In this document: piece by piece, positions 30,296-39,048 of the stretch | How positions within the stretch are numbered: the stretch's first letter is position 1 | Layout of the letters: each line of letters opens with the position of its first letter | Assembly (NCBI RefSeq): GCF_024213665.1 | Contig: NZ_JANAVP010000001.1 | Coordinates: 62,001-126,000, forward strand | DNA length: 64,000 nt | Source: Streptomyces sp. A3M-1-3 | Lineage (GTDB): Bacteria; Actinomycetota; Actinomycetes; Streptomycetales; Streptomycetaceae | Reading direction: 5' to 3' | Made by a program: the position numbers and the translations under genes | Notes under the pieces: model-generated | What the model saw: the letters and a program-made list of their open reading frames with translations, nothing else | Database searches by the model: none | What the model was told of the DNA's origin: nothing

Positions 30296-31708
30296 TCAGC
30301 TGTCGAAGCCGAGTCCGAGGCGGTCCATGGCCTTCAGCCACAGATTGCGCCGGCCGCCGTTCTCGTCGGCGCGGGCCAGCGACCACTTGGTCACGGTGAT
30401 GCCCGTCCAGGCCAACGGCTCGGGCGGGAACGGCATCGGCTTGCTGCGCACCATCTCCAGCTCGGTACGTTCGGTGCGCTCGCCCGCGAGCAGGTCGAGC
30501 ATCACATCCGCGCCGAACCGGGTCGCCCCGACGCCGAGTCCGGTGAAACCGGCCGCGTAGGCGACCTTGCCGCGGTGGGCCGTACCGAAGAAGGCCGAGA
30601 AGCGCGAGCAGGTGTCGATCGCACCGCCCCAGGCGTGGCTGAACTTCAGGCCCTCCAACTGCGGGAAGCAGTGGAAGAAGTGCTCGGCGAGCTTGAGGTA
30701 GGTCTCGGGACGGTGGTCGAGGTCGGCGCTGAGCCGGCCGCCGTAGGGGTAGATCGCGTCGTAGCCGCCCCACAGGATGCGGTGGTCGGGGGTGATCCTG
30801 AAGTAGTGGAACTGGTTGGCGCTGTCGCCGAGCCCCTGGCGGTTCTTCCAGCCGACGGCGGCGAGCTGCTCGTCGCTGAGCGGCTGGGTCATCAGCGCGT
30901 AGTCGTAGACGGGGACGGTGTACGGGCGGACGCGCTTGACCAGCGACGGGAAGATGTTGGTGCCGAGCGCGACGCGGCGCGCGAAGACCCTGCCGTACGG
31001 GGTGCGTACGGCCATCCCGGCGCCGGAGGGGGCCAGGTCCAGGCCGCGGGTGTGTTCGTAGACCCGTACGCCGAGGCCGAGGCAGGCCGCCTTGAGGCCC
31101 CAGGCGAGCTTGGCCGGGTGCAGCATGGCCACGCCGCGCCGGTCGTACAGGCCGCCGAGGAAGGTGGGTGAGTCGACCTCGGCGCGCACTGCGTCCCGGT
31201 CGAGGAACTCCGAGCCGCCGAAGCCGAGTTCCTCGGCCTCGCGCTGCATCTCCCGCAGTTCCTCGACCTGGTGGGGTTTGGTGGCGACGTCGATCTCGCC
31301 GGTGCGCTCGAAGTCGCAGTCGATGCCGTAGCGGGCGACCGCCGCCTCAATGGCGTCGAGATTGCGGGCGCCGAGCTCCTCCAGCTTCTCCAGCTCGCCG
31401 GGCCAGCGGGCCAGGCCGTTGGCGAAGCCGTGGGTGAGGGAGGCGGCGCAGAAGCCGCCGTTGCGGCCCGAGGCGGCCCAGCCCACCTCGTTGCCCTCGA
31501 TCAGTACGACCTCGCGCTGCGGGTCGCGCTCCTTGGCCAGGAGTGCGGTCCACAGTCCGCTGTAACCGCCGCCGACGACGAGCAGATCGCAGTGCTCGTC
31601 GCCGGTGAGGGCCGGCTGCGGGGCGGGCTTGCCCGGGTCGTCCAGCCAGAAGGACACGGGCCGGGCGTCGGAAAGGGATGAGACAGGGGTCATGGCTGCT
31701 GGGGCCAT
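30296..31708 (-). CDS. FAD-dependent amine oxidase, gamma-glutamylputrescine oxidase-like
   Basis: D-amino-acid oxidase-fold flavoenzyme of about 470 residues. The dinucleotide site VVGGGYSGLWTALLAKE is near the N-terminus, followed by NEVGWAASGRNGGFC, and the C-terminal FAD contact is YAAGFTGLGVGATRFGADV. The ATG at 31708 has GAAGGAG nine bases upstream, better than GTG 31717. It is the last gene of the aldehyde dehydrogenase-potDABC operon, and PuuB-type enzymes oxidise gamma-glutamylputrescine or putrescine to the aldehyde used by the dehydrogenase. The polyamine substrate is inferred from the operon. Confidence 0.83.
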   Translation of the reverse strand: MAPAAMTPVSSLSDARPVSFWLDDPGKPAPQPALTGDEHCDLLVVGGGYSGLWTALLAKERDPQREVVLIEGNEVGWAASGRNGGFCAASLTHGFANGLARWPGELEKLEELGARNLDAIEAAVARYGIDCDFERTGEIDVATKPHQVEELREMQREAEELGFGGSEFLDRDAVRAEVDSPTFLGGLYDRRGVAMLHPAKLAWGLKAACLGLGVRVYEHTRGLDLAPSGAGMAVRTPYGRVFARRVALGTNIFPSLVKRVRPYTVPVYDYALMTQPLSDEQLAAVGWKNRQGLGDSANQFHYFRITPDHRILWGGYDAIYPYGGRLSADLDHRPETYLKLAEHFFHCFPQLEGLKFSHAWGGAIDTCSRFSAFFGTAHRGKVAYAAGFTGLGVGATRFGADVMLDLLAGERTERTELEMVRSKPMPFPPEPLAWTGITVTKWSLARADENGGRRNLWLKAMDRLGLGFDS

Positions 31709-31731
31709 GGTTTCCACTCCTTCGAAAACTC

Positions 31732-32541
31732 TCAGGGCTGTGCGCTGTTCTTCCGCCGGTTGCTGATGAGCTGGCCGGCGACCACGATCAGTACGGCGAT
31801 GACGAACATGGCCGTGCCTATGACGTTGATCTGGACGGGCGTACCGCGCTGGGCCGAGCCCCAGACGAACATGGGGAAGGTGACGGTGTTGCCCGAGTTG
31901 AAGTTGGTGATGATGAAGTCGTCGAACGAAAGCGCGAACGCGAGCAGCGCTCCGGCGGCGATACCGGGTGCGGCGATCGGCAGCGTGACGCGTACGAACG
32001 TCTGCACCGGTCCCGCGTAGAGATCACGCGCGGCCTCTTCGAGGCGGGGGTCCATCGACATCACGCGCGCCTTGACCGCCACCACGACGAAGCTGAGGCA
32101 GAACATGGTGTGCGCGATGAGGATGGTCCAGAAGCCCAGCTCGGCGCCCAGGTTGAGGAAGAGCGTCAGCAGGGAGGCGGCCATGACCACTTCGGGCATC
32201 GCCATCGGCAGGAAGATCAGCGAGTTGATCGCGCCGCGCGCCCGGAAGCGGTAGCGGACCAGCGCGAAGGCGATCATCGCGCCGAGTACGGTCGCACCGA
32301 CGGTCGCCCACAAGGCGATCTGGAGGGACAGGGCCAGCGAGCCGCACAGGTCGGCGACGCCGCACGGGTCCTTCCAGGCGTCGGTGGAGAACTCCTGCCA
32401 GGAGTAGTTGAAGCGCCCGGCCGGCTTGTTGAACGAGAACACCATCACGACGATGTTCGGCAGGATCAGGTATGCGAGCGTGAGCAGGCCCGCGATCACC
32501 ACGAGGTTGCGGCGTATCCATTGCGTGGGCTGTCGCAGCAT
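31732..32541 (-). CDS. potC: Polyamine ABC transporter permease PotC
   Basis: Inner-membrane permease of 269 residues with six helices and the EAA loop around LEEAARDLYAGPVQTFVRVT. It imports spermidine/putrescine together with PotB, PotA and PotD. Its ATG overlaps the potB stop by one base (TGATG), a sign of translational coupling. It begins MLRQPTQWIRRN, then LVVIAGLLTLAYLILPNIVV. Confidence 0.9.
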   Translation of the reverse strand: MLRQPTQWIRRNLVVIAGLLTLAYLILPNIVVMVFSFNKPAGRFNYSWQEFSTDAWKDPCGVADLCGSLALSLQIALWATVGATVLGAMIAFALVRYRFRARGAINSLIFLPMAMPEVVMAASLLTLFLNLGAELGFWTILIAHTMFCLSFVVVAVKARVMSMDPRLEEAARDLYAGPVQTFVRVTLPIAAPGIAAGALLAFALSFDDFIITNFNSGNTVTFPMFVWGSAQRGTPVQINVIGTAMFVIAVLIVVAGQLISNRRKNSAQP

Positions 32542-33473
32542 CAGACGAGGTCCTCCGTCCCGGCCCGGCGGATGTAGAAGGTGACCATGATCAGCACGAC
32601 CGCCATGAGAATGAAGGACAGCGCGGCCGCGGTCGGGTAGTCGAGCACCCGGAGGAACTGCGACTGGATGACGTTGCCGACCATCTTGGTGTCGGTGGAG
32701 CCGAGGAGTTCGGCGTTGACGTAGTCGCCGCTGGCCGGGATGAAGGTCAGCAGCGTTCCGGAGACGACTCCCGGCATCGACAGCGGGAAGGTCACCTTGC
32801 GGAAGGTGGTGACGGGCTTCGCGTACAGGTCGCCGGCCGCTTCGTGGAGCCGGGGGTCGATCCGCTCCAGCGAGGTGTACAGCGGCAGGATCATGAACGG
32901 CAGGAAGTTGTACGTGAGGCCGCAGACCACCGCGAACGGCGTGGCCAGCAGCCGGTTCCCCTCGGTCATGCCGAGCCAGCTGGTGACGTCCAGGAACCCG
33001 ACGCTGCCCAGCACCTCGACCACCGGTCCGCCGTCCGCGAGGATCGTCTTCCAGGCGAGCGTGCGGATCAGGAAGCTGGTGAAGAAGGGCGCGATGACCA
33101 GGACCAGCAGCAGATTGCGCCACCGGCCCGCCTTGAAGGCGATCAGATACGCCAGCGGGTAGCCGAGCAGCAGACACAGGATCGTGGCCGTGCCGGCGTA
33201 CAGCACCGAGCGCAGGAACTGCGGGTAGTACTCGGTCAGGGCGTCCCAGTAGGTCTGGAAGTGCCAGGTGACCTGGAAGCCCTCCTCCAGGGAGCCCGTC
33301 TGTACGGAGGTCGAGGCCTGGTAGACCATCGGCAGCGCGAAGAAGACGAACAGCCACAGGATGCCGGGGAGCAGCAGCCAGTACGGCACGAGCTTCCGGC
33401 GGACGGAGGGCTTGTGGAGGACCGGCCCGGCGGCGGGTGGCTGGGCCGCGGGCGGGGCTTCGGTGACGGTCAT
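32541..33473 (-). CDS. potB: Polyamine ABC transporter permease PotB
   Basis: Permease of 310 residues with a Pro-rich N-terminus, about six helices and the EAA loop HEAAGDLYAKPVTTFRKVTF. It pairs with PotC to form the channel. Its start overlaps the potA stop by four bases (ATGA) and its stop overlaps the potC start, so potA-potB-potC are tightly coupled. Confidence 0.9.
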   Translation of the reverse strand: MTVTEAPPAAQPPAAGPVLHKPSVRRKLVPYWLLLPGILWLFVFFALPMVYQASTSVQTGSLEEGFQVTWHFQTYWDALTEYYPQFLRSVLYAGTATILCLLLGYPLAYLIAFKAGRWRNLLLVLVIAPFFTSFLIRTLAWKTILADGGPVVEVLGSVGFLDVTSWLGMTEGNRLLATPFAVVCGLTYNFLPFMILPLYTSLERIDPRLHEAAGDLYAKPVTTFRKVTFPLSMPGVVSGTLLTFIPASGDYVNAELLGSTDTKMVGNVIQSQFLRVLDYPTAAALSFILMAVVLIMVTFYIRRAGTEDLV

Positions 33474-34624
33474 GCGCCCTCCTCGACCGTCTCCACACCC
33501 GCGTCGATGTCCTGAGTCGCGTCCAGGCCGAAGGTGTGTGCCGGGTTCCAGTGCAGGACGACCTCGGCGCCCGGGGCGAAGCGCGCGTCCCGCTCGATGT
33601 TCTGTACGTACACCTCCAGCTCGGGGCAGACCGGGCTGTCGATGACGTACTGCGTGGACACGCCGATGAAGCTGGAGTCGGCGATCGTGCCGGTGATGCG
33701 GTTGCGGCCGTCGGCGATGGCGCCGGCGTCGTCCGCGTGCGCCAGCGAGATCTTCTCCGGGCGCACGCCGACCAGAAGCTTTCCGCCGCTGCGGGGCTGG
33801 GTGGCACAGCGGTCGGCGGGCAGCCGCAGCTTGGCGTCGGCGGCCGTGACCAGGATGTCGCCGCCGCTGGTCTCGGCGACCTCGGCCTCGATGAGGTTGG
33901 AGGTACCGAGGAAGTTGGCGACGAAGGTGGTCTGCGGGTTCTCGTACAGCTCGGCGGGCGCGCCCAGCTGCTCCACCCGGCCGCCGTTCATGACCGCGAC
34001 CGTGTCGGCCATGGTCATGGCCTCCTCCTGGTCGTGGGTGACGTGGACGAAGGTGATGCCGACCTCGGTCTGGATCCGCTTGAGCTCCAGCTGCATCTGG
34101 CGGCGCAGCTTGAGGTCGAGGGCACCGAGCGGCTCGTCGAGGAGGAGCACCTGCGGGTGGTTGATCAGCGCGCGGGCGACGGCGACGCGCTGCTGCTGGC
34201 CGCCGGAGAGCTGGTGCGGCTTGCGCTGCGCGAAGTCGCCGAGCTGGACGAGGTCCAGCATGTCGCCGACCTGCTTCTTCACCGACTTGATCCCGCGGCG
34301 GCGGAGGCCGAACGCGATGTTCTCGTAGATGTTGAGGTGCGGGAAGAGCGCATAGCTCTGGAAGACGGTGTTGACCGGGCGCTTGTACGGCGGGAGGCCG
34401 GTGACGTCCTTGTCGCCGAGGAAGACGGTGCCGGAGGTGGGGTCCTCCAGCCCGGCGATCATCCGCAGGGTGGTGGTCTTTCCGCAGCCGGAGGCGCCGA
34501 GCAGGGCGAAGAACGAGCCCTGCGGGACGGTCAGATCGAGCGGCTGTACGGCGCTGAAGGAGCCGTAGGTCTTGCTGATCCCGGAGAGGCGGACATCGCC
34601 GCCCTCGGTCTTCGAAGCAGTCAT
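33470..34624 (-). CDS. potA: Polyamine ABC transporter ATPase PotA
   Basis: ATP-binding subunit of 384 residues. Walker A is [16 protein letters not shown], the signature [15 protein letters not shown], Walker [13 protein letters not shown] and the H-loop HVTHDQEEA. The C-terminal 100 residues form a TOBE regulatory domain ([14 protein letters not shown]). It powers polyamine import through PotBC and lies 40 bases after potD. Confidence 0.93.
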   Translation of the reverse strand: MTASKTEGGDVRLSGISKTYGSFSAVQPLDLTVPQGSFFALLGASGCGKTTTLRMIAGLEDPTSGTVFLGDKDVTGLPPYKRPVNTVFQSYALFPHLNIYENIAFGLRRRGIKSVKKQVGDMLDLVQLGDFAQRKPHQLSGGQQQRVAVARALINHPQVLLLDEPLGALDLKLRRQMQLELKRIQTEVGITFVHVTHDQEEAMTMADTVAVMNGGRVEQLGAPAELYENPQTTFVANFLGTSNLIEAEVAETSGGDILVTAADAKLRLPADRCATQPRSGGKLLVGVRPEKISLAHADDAGAIADGRNRITGTIADSSFIGVSTQYVIDSPVCPELEVYVQNIERDARFAPGAEVVLHWNPAHTFGLDATQDIDAGVETVEEGA

Positions 34625-34664
34625 GGGTCGCGGTCCCAGTGGTGTCGGGGGGGGAAGGGGGAGG

Positions 34665-35912
34665 TCAGGCGCCGATGAGCCTGGCGAACTTCTCTTCGTA
34701 CGCCGTCTCTTCCTTGGAGGAGAGCGAGCGGAAGGAGTGGGACTTGGCCGCCATGGCCTCGTCCGGGATGATCAGCGGGTTCTTGGCCAGCGCGGGGTCG
34801 ATCTTCGCGAGTTCCGGGCCGACTCCGGCGACCGGGGTCACATAGTTGATGTACGCGGCGAGCTGCGCGGCGACGGGGAGCTCGTAGTAGTAGTCGATCA
34901 GCCGAGTGGCGTTCTTCTGGTGCCGGGCGTGCGCCGGGACCAGCAGATTGTCGGTGGCCGTCATGTAGCCGGCAGCCGGGATCGCGAACCTGATGTCCGG
35001 GTTGTCGACCTGGAGCTGGATGAGGTCACCCGCCCAGGCGACGCAGGCGGCGATGTCGCCCTTGTCCAGGTCCGAGGTGTAGTCGTTGCCTGTGAAGCGG
35101 CGGATCTGCTTCTTGTCGACGCCCTTCTGCAGCCGGTTGATGGCGGCGTCGTAGTCGGCGTCGTTGACCTTGGCGGGGTCCTTGCCCAGGTCGAGCAGGG
35201 TCAGGCCGACCGTGTCGCGCATCTCGGTGAGGAAGCTGACCCGGCCCTTGAGGGTGGGGTCGTCCAGCAGCTGGGTGACGGAGTCGACCTTGCGGCCGCC
35301 GGTCGCCTTGATGTTGTAGGCGATGACGGCCGGAATTCCGGTCCAGGGGTACGAGTAGGCGCGCCCCGGGTCCCAGTCCGGGCTGCGGAACTGGGGCGAG
35401 AGGTTGGCGTACGCATGCGGGAGGAGCGACGCGTCGAGTTTCTGCACCCAGCCGAGCCGGATCATGCGTGCGGCCAGCCAGTCGGTGACGTTGATCAGGT
35501 CACGGCCGGTGTCCTGGCCGGCGGCGAGCTGCGGCTGGATCTTGCCGAAGAACTCGACGTTGTCGTTGATGTCCTCGGTGTACTTGACCTTGATCCCGGT
35601 CCGTTTGGTGAACTCCACCAGGGTGGGACGGCTCTTTTCGTCCTCGCTGATGTCCATGTACTCGGTCCAGTTGGAGAAGTTGATCTGCTTCTCCTGGTCC
35701 GAGTGGTCGTCGGAGGCTGCTGCTTCGCCCTCCCGCTTGGCGGGCGGGATCCCGCAGCCGCTCAGCAGGCCGGCGCCGCCGACCGCGAGCGCACCCATGC
35801 CCGACGCGCGCAGCAGCGAACGGCGGGAGAGGGCCCCTCGCCCGCTCGTCAGGCTGCGTCGCACGGCGGCCAGTTGGGCCGTGGAGAGGCGGTCGGGCTC
35901 GTACTGCTCCAT
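34665..35912 (-). CDS. potD: Polyamine ABC transporter substrate-binding lipoprotein PotD
   Basis: Extracellular binding protein of 415 residues. The N-terminus has a twin-arginine signal (LSRRSLLRASGMGALAVGG, Arg30-Arg31) and a lipobox with lipidated Cys53 (LLSGC). Binding-protein features include INFSNWTEYMD, FTKRTGIKVKYTEDINDN, and WAGDLIQLQVDNPDIRFAIP, as in PotD/PotF. A polyamine is captured and passed to PotBC. Second gene of the operon, after the dehydrogenase. Confidence 0.9.
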   Translation of the reverse strand: MEQYEPDRLSTAQLAAVRRSLTSGRGALSRRSLLRASGMGALAVGGAGLLSGCGIPPAKREGEAAASDDHSDQEKQINFSNWTEYMDISEDEKSRPTLVEFTKRTGIKVKYTEDINDNVEFFGKIQPQLAAGQDTGRDLINVTDWLAARMIRLGWVQKLDASLLPHAYANLSPQFRSPDWDPGRAYSYPWTGIPAVIAYNIKATGGRKVDSVTQLLDDPTLKGRVSFLTEMRDTVGLTLLDLGKDPAKVNDADYDAAINRLQKGVDKKQIRRFTGNDYTSDLDKGDIAACVAWAGDLIQLQVDNPDIRFAIPAAGYMTATDNLLVPAHARHQKNATRLIDYYYELPVAAQLAAYINYVTPVAGVGPELAKIDPALAKNPLIIPDEAMAAKSHSFRSLSSKEETAYEEKFARLIGA

Positions 35913-35956
35913 GCGCTGTTCCCTCTCGGGTGGGTGTGGCCGCTGATCGGCGGCCT

Positions 35957-37471
35957 CTATCGGTCCCCAAAGATGGTGCGGTGCCAGTCCTTCCTGATCA
36001 CCGCGGTGTTGTCGTACATCACATGCTTGACCTGCGTGTACTCCTCGAAGGAATACGCCGACATGTCCTTTCCGAACCCGCTGGCCTTGTATCCGCCGTG
36101 CGGCATCTCGCTGATGATCGGGATGTGGTCGTTGACCCAGACGCAGCCCGCCTTGATCTCGCGGGTGGCGCGGTTCGCGCGGTAGACGTCGCGGCTCCAG
36201 GCGGAGGCCGCGAGGCCGTACGGGGTGTCGTTGGCGAGGCGGATGCCCTCGTCGTCGGAGTCGAACGGCAGGACCACCAGGACCGGGCCGAAGATCTCGG
36301 ACTGGACGACCTCGCTGTGCTGGGCCGCGCCAGCGATGAGGGTGGGCCGGTAGTAGGCGCCGTCCTTGAGGTCTCCCCCGGGTGCTTCGCCGCCGGTGAC
36401 GACGGTGGCGTACGCGCGGGCCCGGTCGACGAAGCCGGCGACCCGGTCGCGCTGCGCGTGCGAGACGAGCGGGCCGAGGTCGGTGGCGGGGTCGAAGGGG
36501 TCACCGAGGCGGACGGTCGCCATGAGGTCGGCGACCCCGCTGACGAAGGCGTCGTACAGCGGGCGCTGTACGTAGGCGCGGGTGGCGGCGGTGCAGTCCT
36601 GGCCGCTGTTGATCAGCGAGCCGGCGACCGCGCCGTGCACGGCGGCCTCCAGGTCGGCGTCGTCGAACACCACGAAGGGGGCCTTGCCGCCGAGTTCGAG
36701 GTGGAGCCGCTTGACGGTGGAGGTGGCGATCTCGGCGACCCGCCTGCCGACCTGCGTCGAGCCGGTGAAGGAGGTCATGGCCACGTCCGGGTGGCCGACG
36801 AGATGCTCGCCCGCGTCGCGGCCCGCGCCGGTGACGATGTTGACGACGCCGTCGGGGATGCCGGCCTCGCGGGCGGCCTGCGCGAACATCAGGGAGGTGA
36901 CGGGGGTCAGCTCGGCCGGCTTGAGGACGACGGTGTTGCCGGCGGCGATGGCCGGCAGGACCTTCCACGCGGCCATCTGGAGCGGGTAGTTCCAGGGGGC
37001 GATGGAACCGACGACGCCGATCGGCTCACGGCGGACGTACGAGGTGTGGTCCCCGCTGTACTCGCCCGCCGACTGGCCCTGGAGATGGCGTGCGGCGCCC
37101 GCGAAGAAGGCGGTGTTGTCGACCGTGCCGGGCACGTCGAATTCCGTCGTCAGCTTGATCGGCTTGCCGCACTGGAGCGACTCGGCGTACGCGAAGTCCT
37201 CCGCCTGCTCGGCCAGGACGCCCGCGAAGCGATGCATCGCGTCCGAGCGCTCACCGGGGGTGCTGCCGGCCCAGCCCGGGAACGCGTCGCGGGCCGCGGC
37301 CACGGCCGCGTCCACCTCGGCGGTGCCGGCCAGCTCGTACTTCAGGACGTCCTCACCGGTCGCCGGGTCCACGACGGTGTGCTCGTGTCCCGAGGTGCCG
37401 GCCCGGAGCTGCCCGCCGATGTACTGCGCGCCGTCCGCGAAGCGGTCCTTCACCTGGAAGCGGTTGCCCAT
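35957..37471 (-). CDS. Gamma-aminobutyraldehyde dehydrogenase-like enzyme (first copy)
   Basis: Aldehyde dehydrogenase of 504 residues. The Glu motif is LELGGKAPFVV and the catalytic Cys is about residue 293 in NSGQDCTAATRA. SIAPWNYPLQMAAWK and FTGSTQVGRRV are present. It heads the operon with potDABC and the flavin oxidase, so it most likely oxidises 4-aminobutanal or its gamma-glutamyl form to GABA (or gamma-Glu-GABA). GTG 37474 directly precedes ATG 37471 and could also be used. An 11-bp motif shared with the second copy lies 96 bases upstream. Confidence 0.87.
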   Translation of the reverse strand: MGNRFQVKDRFADGAQYIGGQLRAGTSGHEHTVVDPATGEDVLKYELAGTAEVDAAVAAARDAFPGWAGSTPGERSDAMHRFAGVLAEQAEDFAYAESLQCGKPIKLTTEFDVPGTVDNTAFFAGAARHLQGQSAGEYSGDHTSYVRREPIGVVGSIAPWNYPLQMAAWKVLPAIAAGNTVVLKPAELTPVTSLMFAQAAREAGIPDGVVNIVTGAGRDAGEHLVGHPDVAMTSFTGSTQVGRRVAEIATSTVKRLHLELGGKAPFVVFDDADLEAAVHGAVAGSLINSGQDCTAATRAYVQRPLYDAFVSGVADLMATVRLGDPFDPATDLGPLVSHAQRDRVAGFVDRARAYATVVTGGEAPGGDLKDGAYYRPTLIAGAAQHSEVVQSEIFGPVLVVLPFDSDDEGIRLANDTPYGLAASAWSRDVYRANRATREIKAGCVWVNDHIPIISEMPHGGYKASGFGKDMSAYSFEEYTQVKHVMYDNTAVIRKDWHRTIFGDR

Positions 37472-37566
37472 CACGCTCTCCGTAGCTTCAGCTCGAATTG
37501 AGTGCCGATCCTGACAGAGCGGCCGCTACCCAACAAGTGATTCCGTTGTTGCCTTTTGGTTACGCA

Positions 37567-37577
37567 ACGGATTCGGT
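37567..37577. promoter_or_regulatory. Shared 11-bp motif upstream of first aminobutyraldehyde dehydrogenase
   Basis: ACGGATTCGGT, identical to the site at 44298-44308. It lies 96 bases before the dehydrogenase start. GTTGGGTA also follows it on the minus strand, as at the other locus. A CAACAA...TTGTTG inverted repeat at 37531-37551 lies between the motif and the gene. Candidate regulator site or promoter element. Confidence 0.55.
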
Positions 37578-37645
37578 CGACCATGTGTCGACCGGGCCCG
37601 CGAATCCCGTACGAAGTGTCAGTGGCGGCTGCCATGCTCGCGTGT

Positions 37646-38215
37646 ATGGGGAAGATCGACGAACTGATGGAGCAGGTCAGCACGGGTTCACGCGTCAAGT
37701 ATCTGCACTTCTGGGGACACGCGCCGAGGCGAGACGGCACGATCGGCGCGAGTTGTCTGAGCCAGTGGTGGCCGTCGCCTTTCACGGTCGACGGCGCCCG
37801 GTACGCGACCGCGGAGCACTGGATGATGGCGGCCAAGGCCCGCCTCTTCGGGGACGCGGAGGCGGAGCGCAAGGCGGTGGCGGCGGGAAATCCGGCCCTG
37901 GCGAAGAAAGCCGGGCGGCTGGTGCGCGGTTTCGACGAGGAGATATGGCGGCGCGAGCGGTTCGCGATTGTGCTCGCCGGCAGTCTGCACAAGTTCGGGC
38001 AGCATGCGGACCTGCGGGAATTCCTGCTGGGCACCGGTGACCGGGTGCTCGTCGAGGCCAGCCCGCGGGACCGGGTCTGGGGCATCGGGCTGGCCGCGGA
38101 CGACGAGCGGGCGCAGCATCCCGCGAGCTGGCGCGGACTCAACCTGCTCGGCTTCGCGCTGATGGACGCGCGGGAGCAGCTGCGGGGTACGGGCGCGCCG
38201 GAGGCCGCTCAGTAG
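37646..38215 (+). CDS. NADAR family protein
   Basis: About 189 residues from ATG 37646 (MGKIDELMEQ); in-frame ATG 37634 and GTG starts further up are possible. The NADAR/YbiA pattern is clear: YLHFWGHAPRRDG, LSQWWPSPFTVDGARYATAE, HWMMAAKARLFGD, FAIVLAGSLHKFGQHADLRE, SPRDRVWGIGLAADD. YbiA-like enzymes cleave the N-glycosidic bond of riboflavin-pathway intermediates, and others act on ADP-ribose. It overlaps the DUF4190 gene end by 7 bases on the opposite strand. Confidence 0.87.
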   Translation: MGKIDELMEQVSTGSRVKYLHFWGHAPRRDGTIGASCLSQWWPSPFTVDGARYATAEHWMMAAKARLFGDAEAERKAVAAGNPALAKKAGRLVRGFDEEIWRRERFAIVLAGSLHKFGQHADLREFLLGTGDRVLVEASPRDRVWGIGLAADDERAQHPASWRGLNLLGFALMDAREQLRGTGAPEAAQ

Positions 38216-38940
38216 CGGTGGCTCGCCGCGTTGTCGACGATCAGCGAGGCGGAGAAGGGATCCTCCTCGTAGCTGTCGGAGTCCTGATCGGTGAACGAGC
38301 CACCGCCCGCGATGACCAGCGCGAGCATGCCCGCGCCCAGGACGATGCCGACAACGCCGAGAATGATTCCGGCCAGCGCCTGGCCGCCGTTGGTCGCCTC
38401 ACCGCGCCTGACCCGGCCACGCCCGACGACGCCGAAGATGATCGCCACCACACCGAACACGACCGCGATGATCGAGCTGCAGAAGATGCAGACCGAGATG
38501 ATGCCGAGCACCAGCGCGGTGACCCCCATGCCGTTCTGCGGCTGCGGCATCATGCCCCACCCGCCGTGGCCGTATCCGGGGTAGCCCGGATACCCCTGGT
38601 AGTTCGGGTAGCCCTGGGTCGCACCGTACGGAGCGGTCGGCCCGCCGGGGTCCGGGTAGGCAGGGGAGGCGGGGTAGGCCGGGTAGCCGTACGGTCCCGG
38701 GACGGGCTGCCCAGGCCCGTTGGGCCCGATCGGCGGCGGAGGCACGGCGCTCTGGCCCGTTCCCGTGCCACTGTGCCGTGCGGCAGCGGGCATCGCGGTG
38801 ACCGTCGGCTGGTCGTGCACCGGGGGTATCGGCGGGTGCGCTCCCGCCGACGGCTTGTCGAGCGGCACCTTCCGCTCGGGGGGCGCCCAGGGATCCAGCG
38901 GCTCGGGTTCGCCCGACGGCGGCCGGGTGTTGTCTGACAT
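38209..38940 (-). CDS. DUF4190 domain membrane protein
   Basis: Protein of 243 residues. The first 135 are Pro/Gly/Tyr-rich with PGYPGYGH-type repeats, typical of a disordered cytoplasmic tail. Two membrane helices follow in the DUF4190 pattern (MGVTALVLGIISVCIFCSSI, AGIILGVVGIVLGAGMLALV) around GRGRVRRGEATNGGQ. Function unknown. Confidence 0.85.
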   Translation of the reverse strand: MSDNTRPPSGEPEPLDPWAPPERKVPLDKPSAGAHPPIPPVHDQPTVTAMPAAARHSGTGTGQSAVPPPPIGPNGPGQPVPGPYGYPAYPASPAYPDPGGPTAPYGATQGYPNYQGYPGYPGYGHGGWGMMPQPQNGMGVTALVLGIISVCIFCSSIIAVVFGVVAIIFGVVGRGRVRRGEATNGGQALAGIILGVVGIVLGAGMLALVIAGGGSFTDQDSDSYEEDPFSASLIVDNAASHRY

Positions 38941-39048
38941 GTGCCTCCCCCATCTACGTTCCGTCATGCTACGGCCCGGCGCCGCACCGGCACCGGCCTG
39001 CCTACGATGATCCCTGACGACCGCATCGCTGTACCCCCGGAGGACCCC

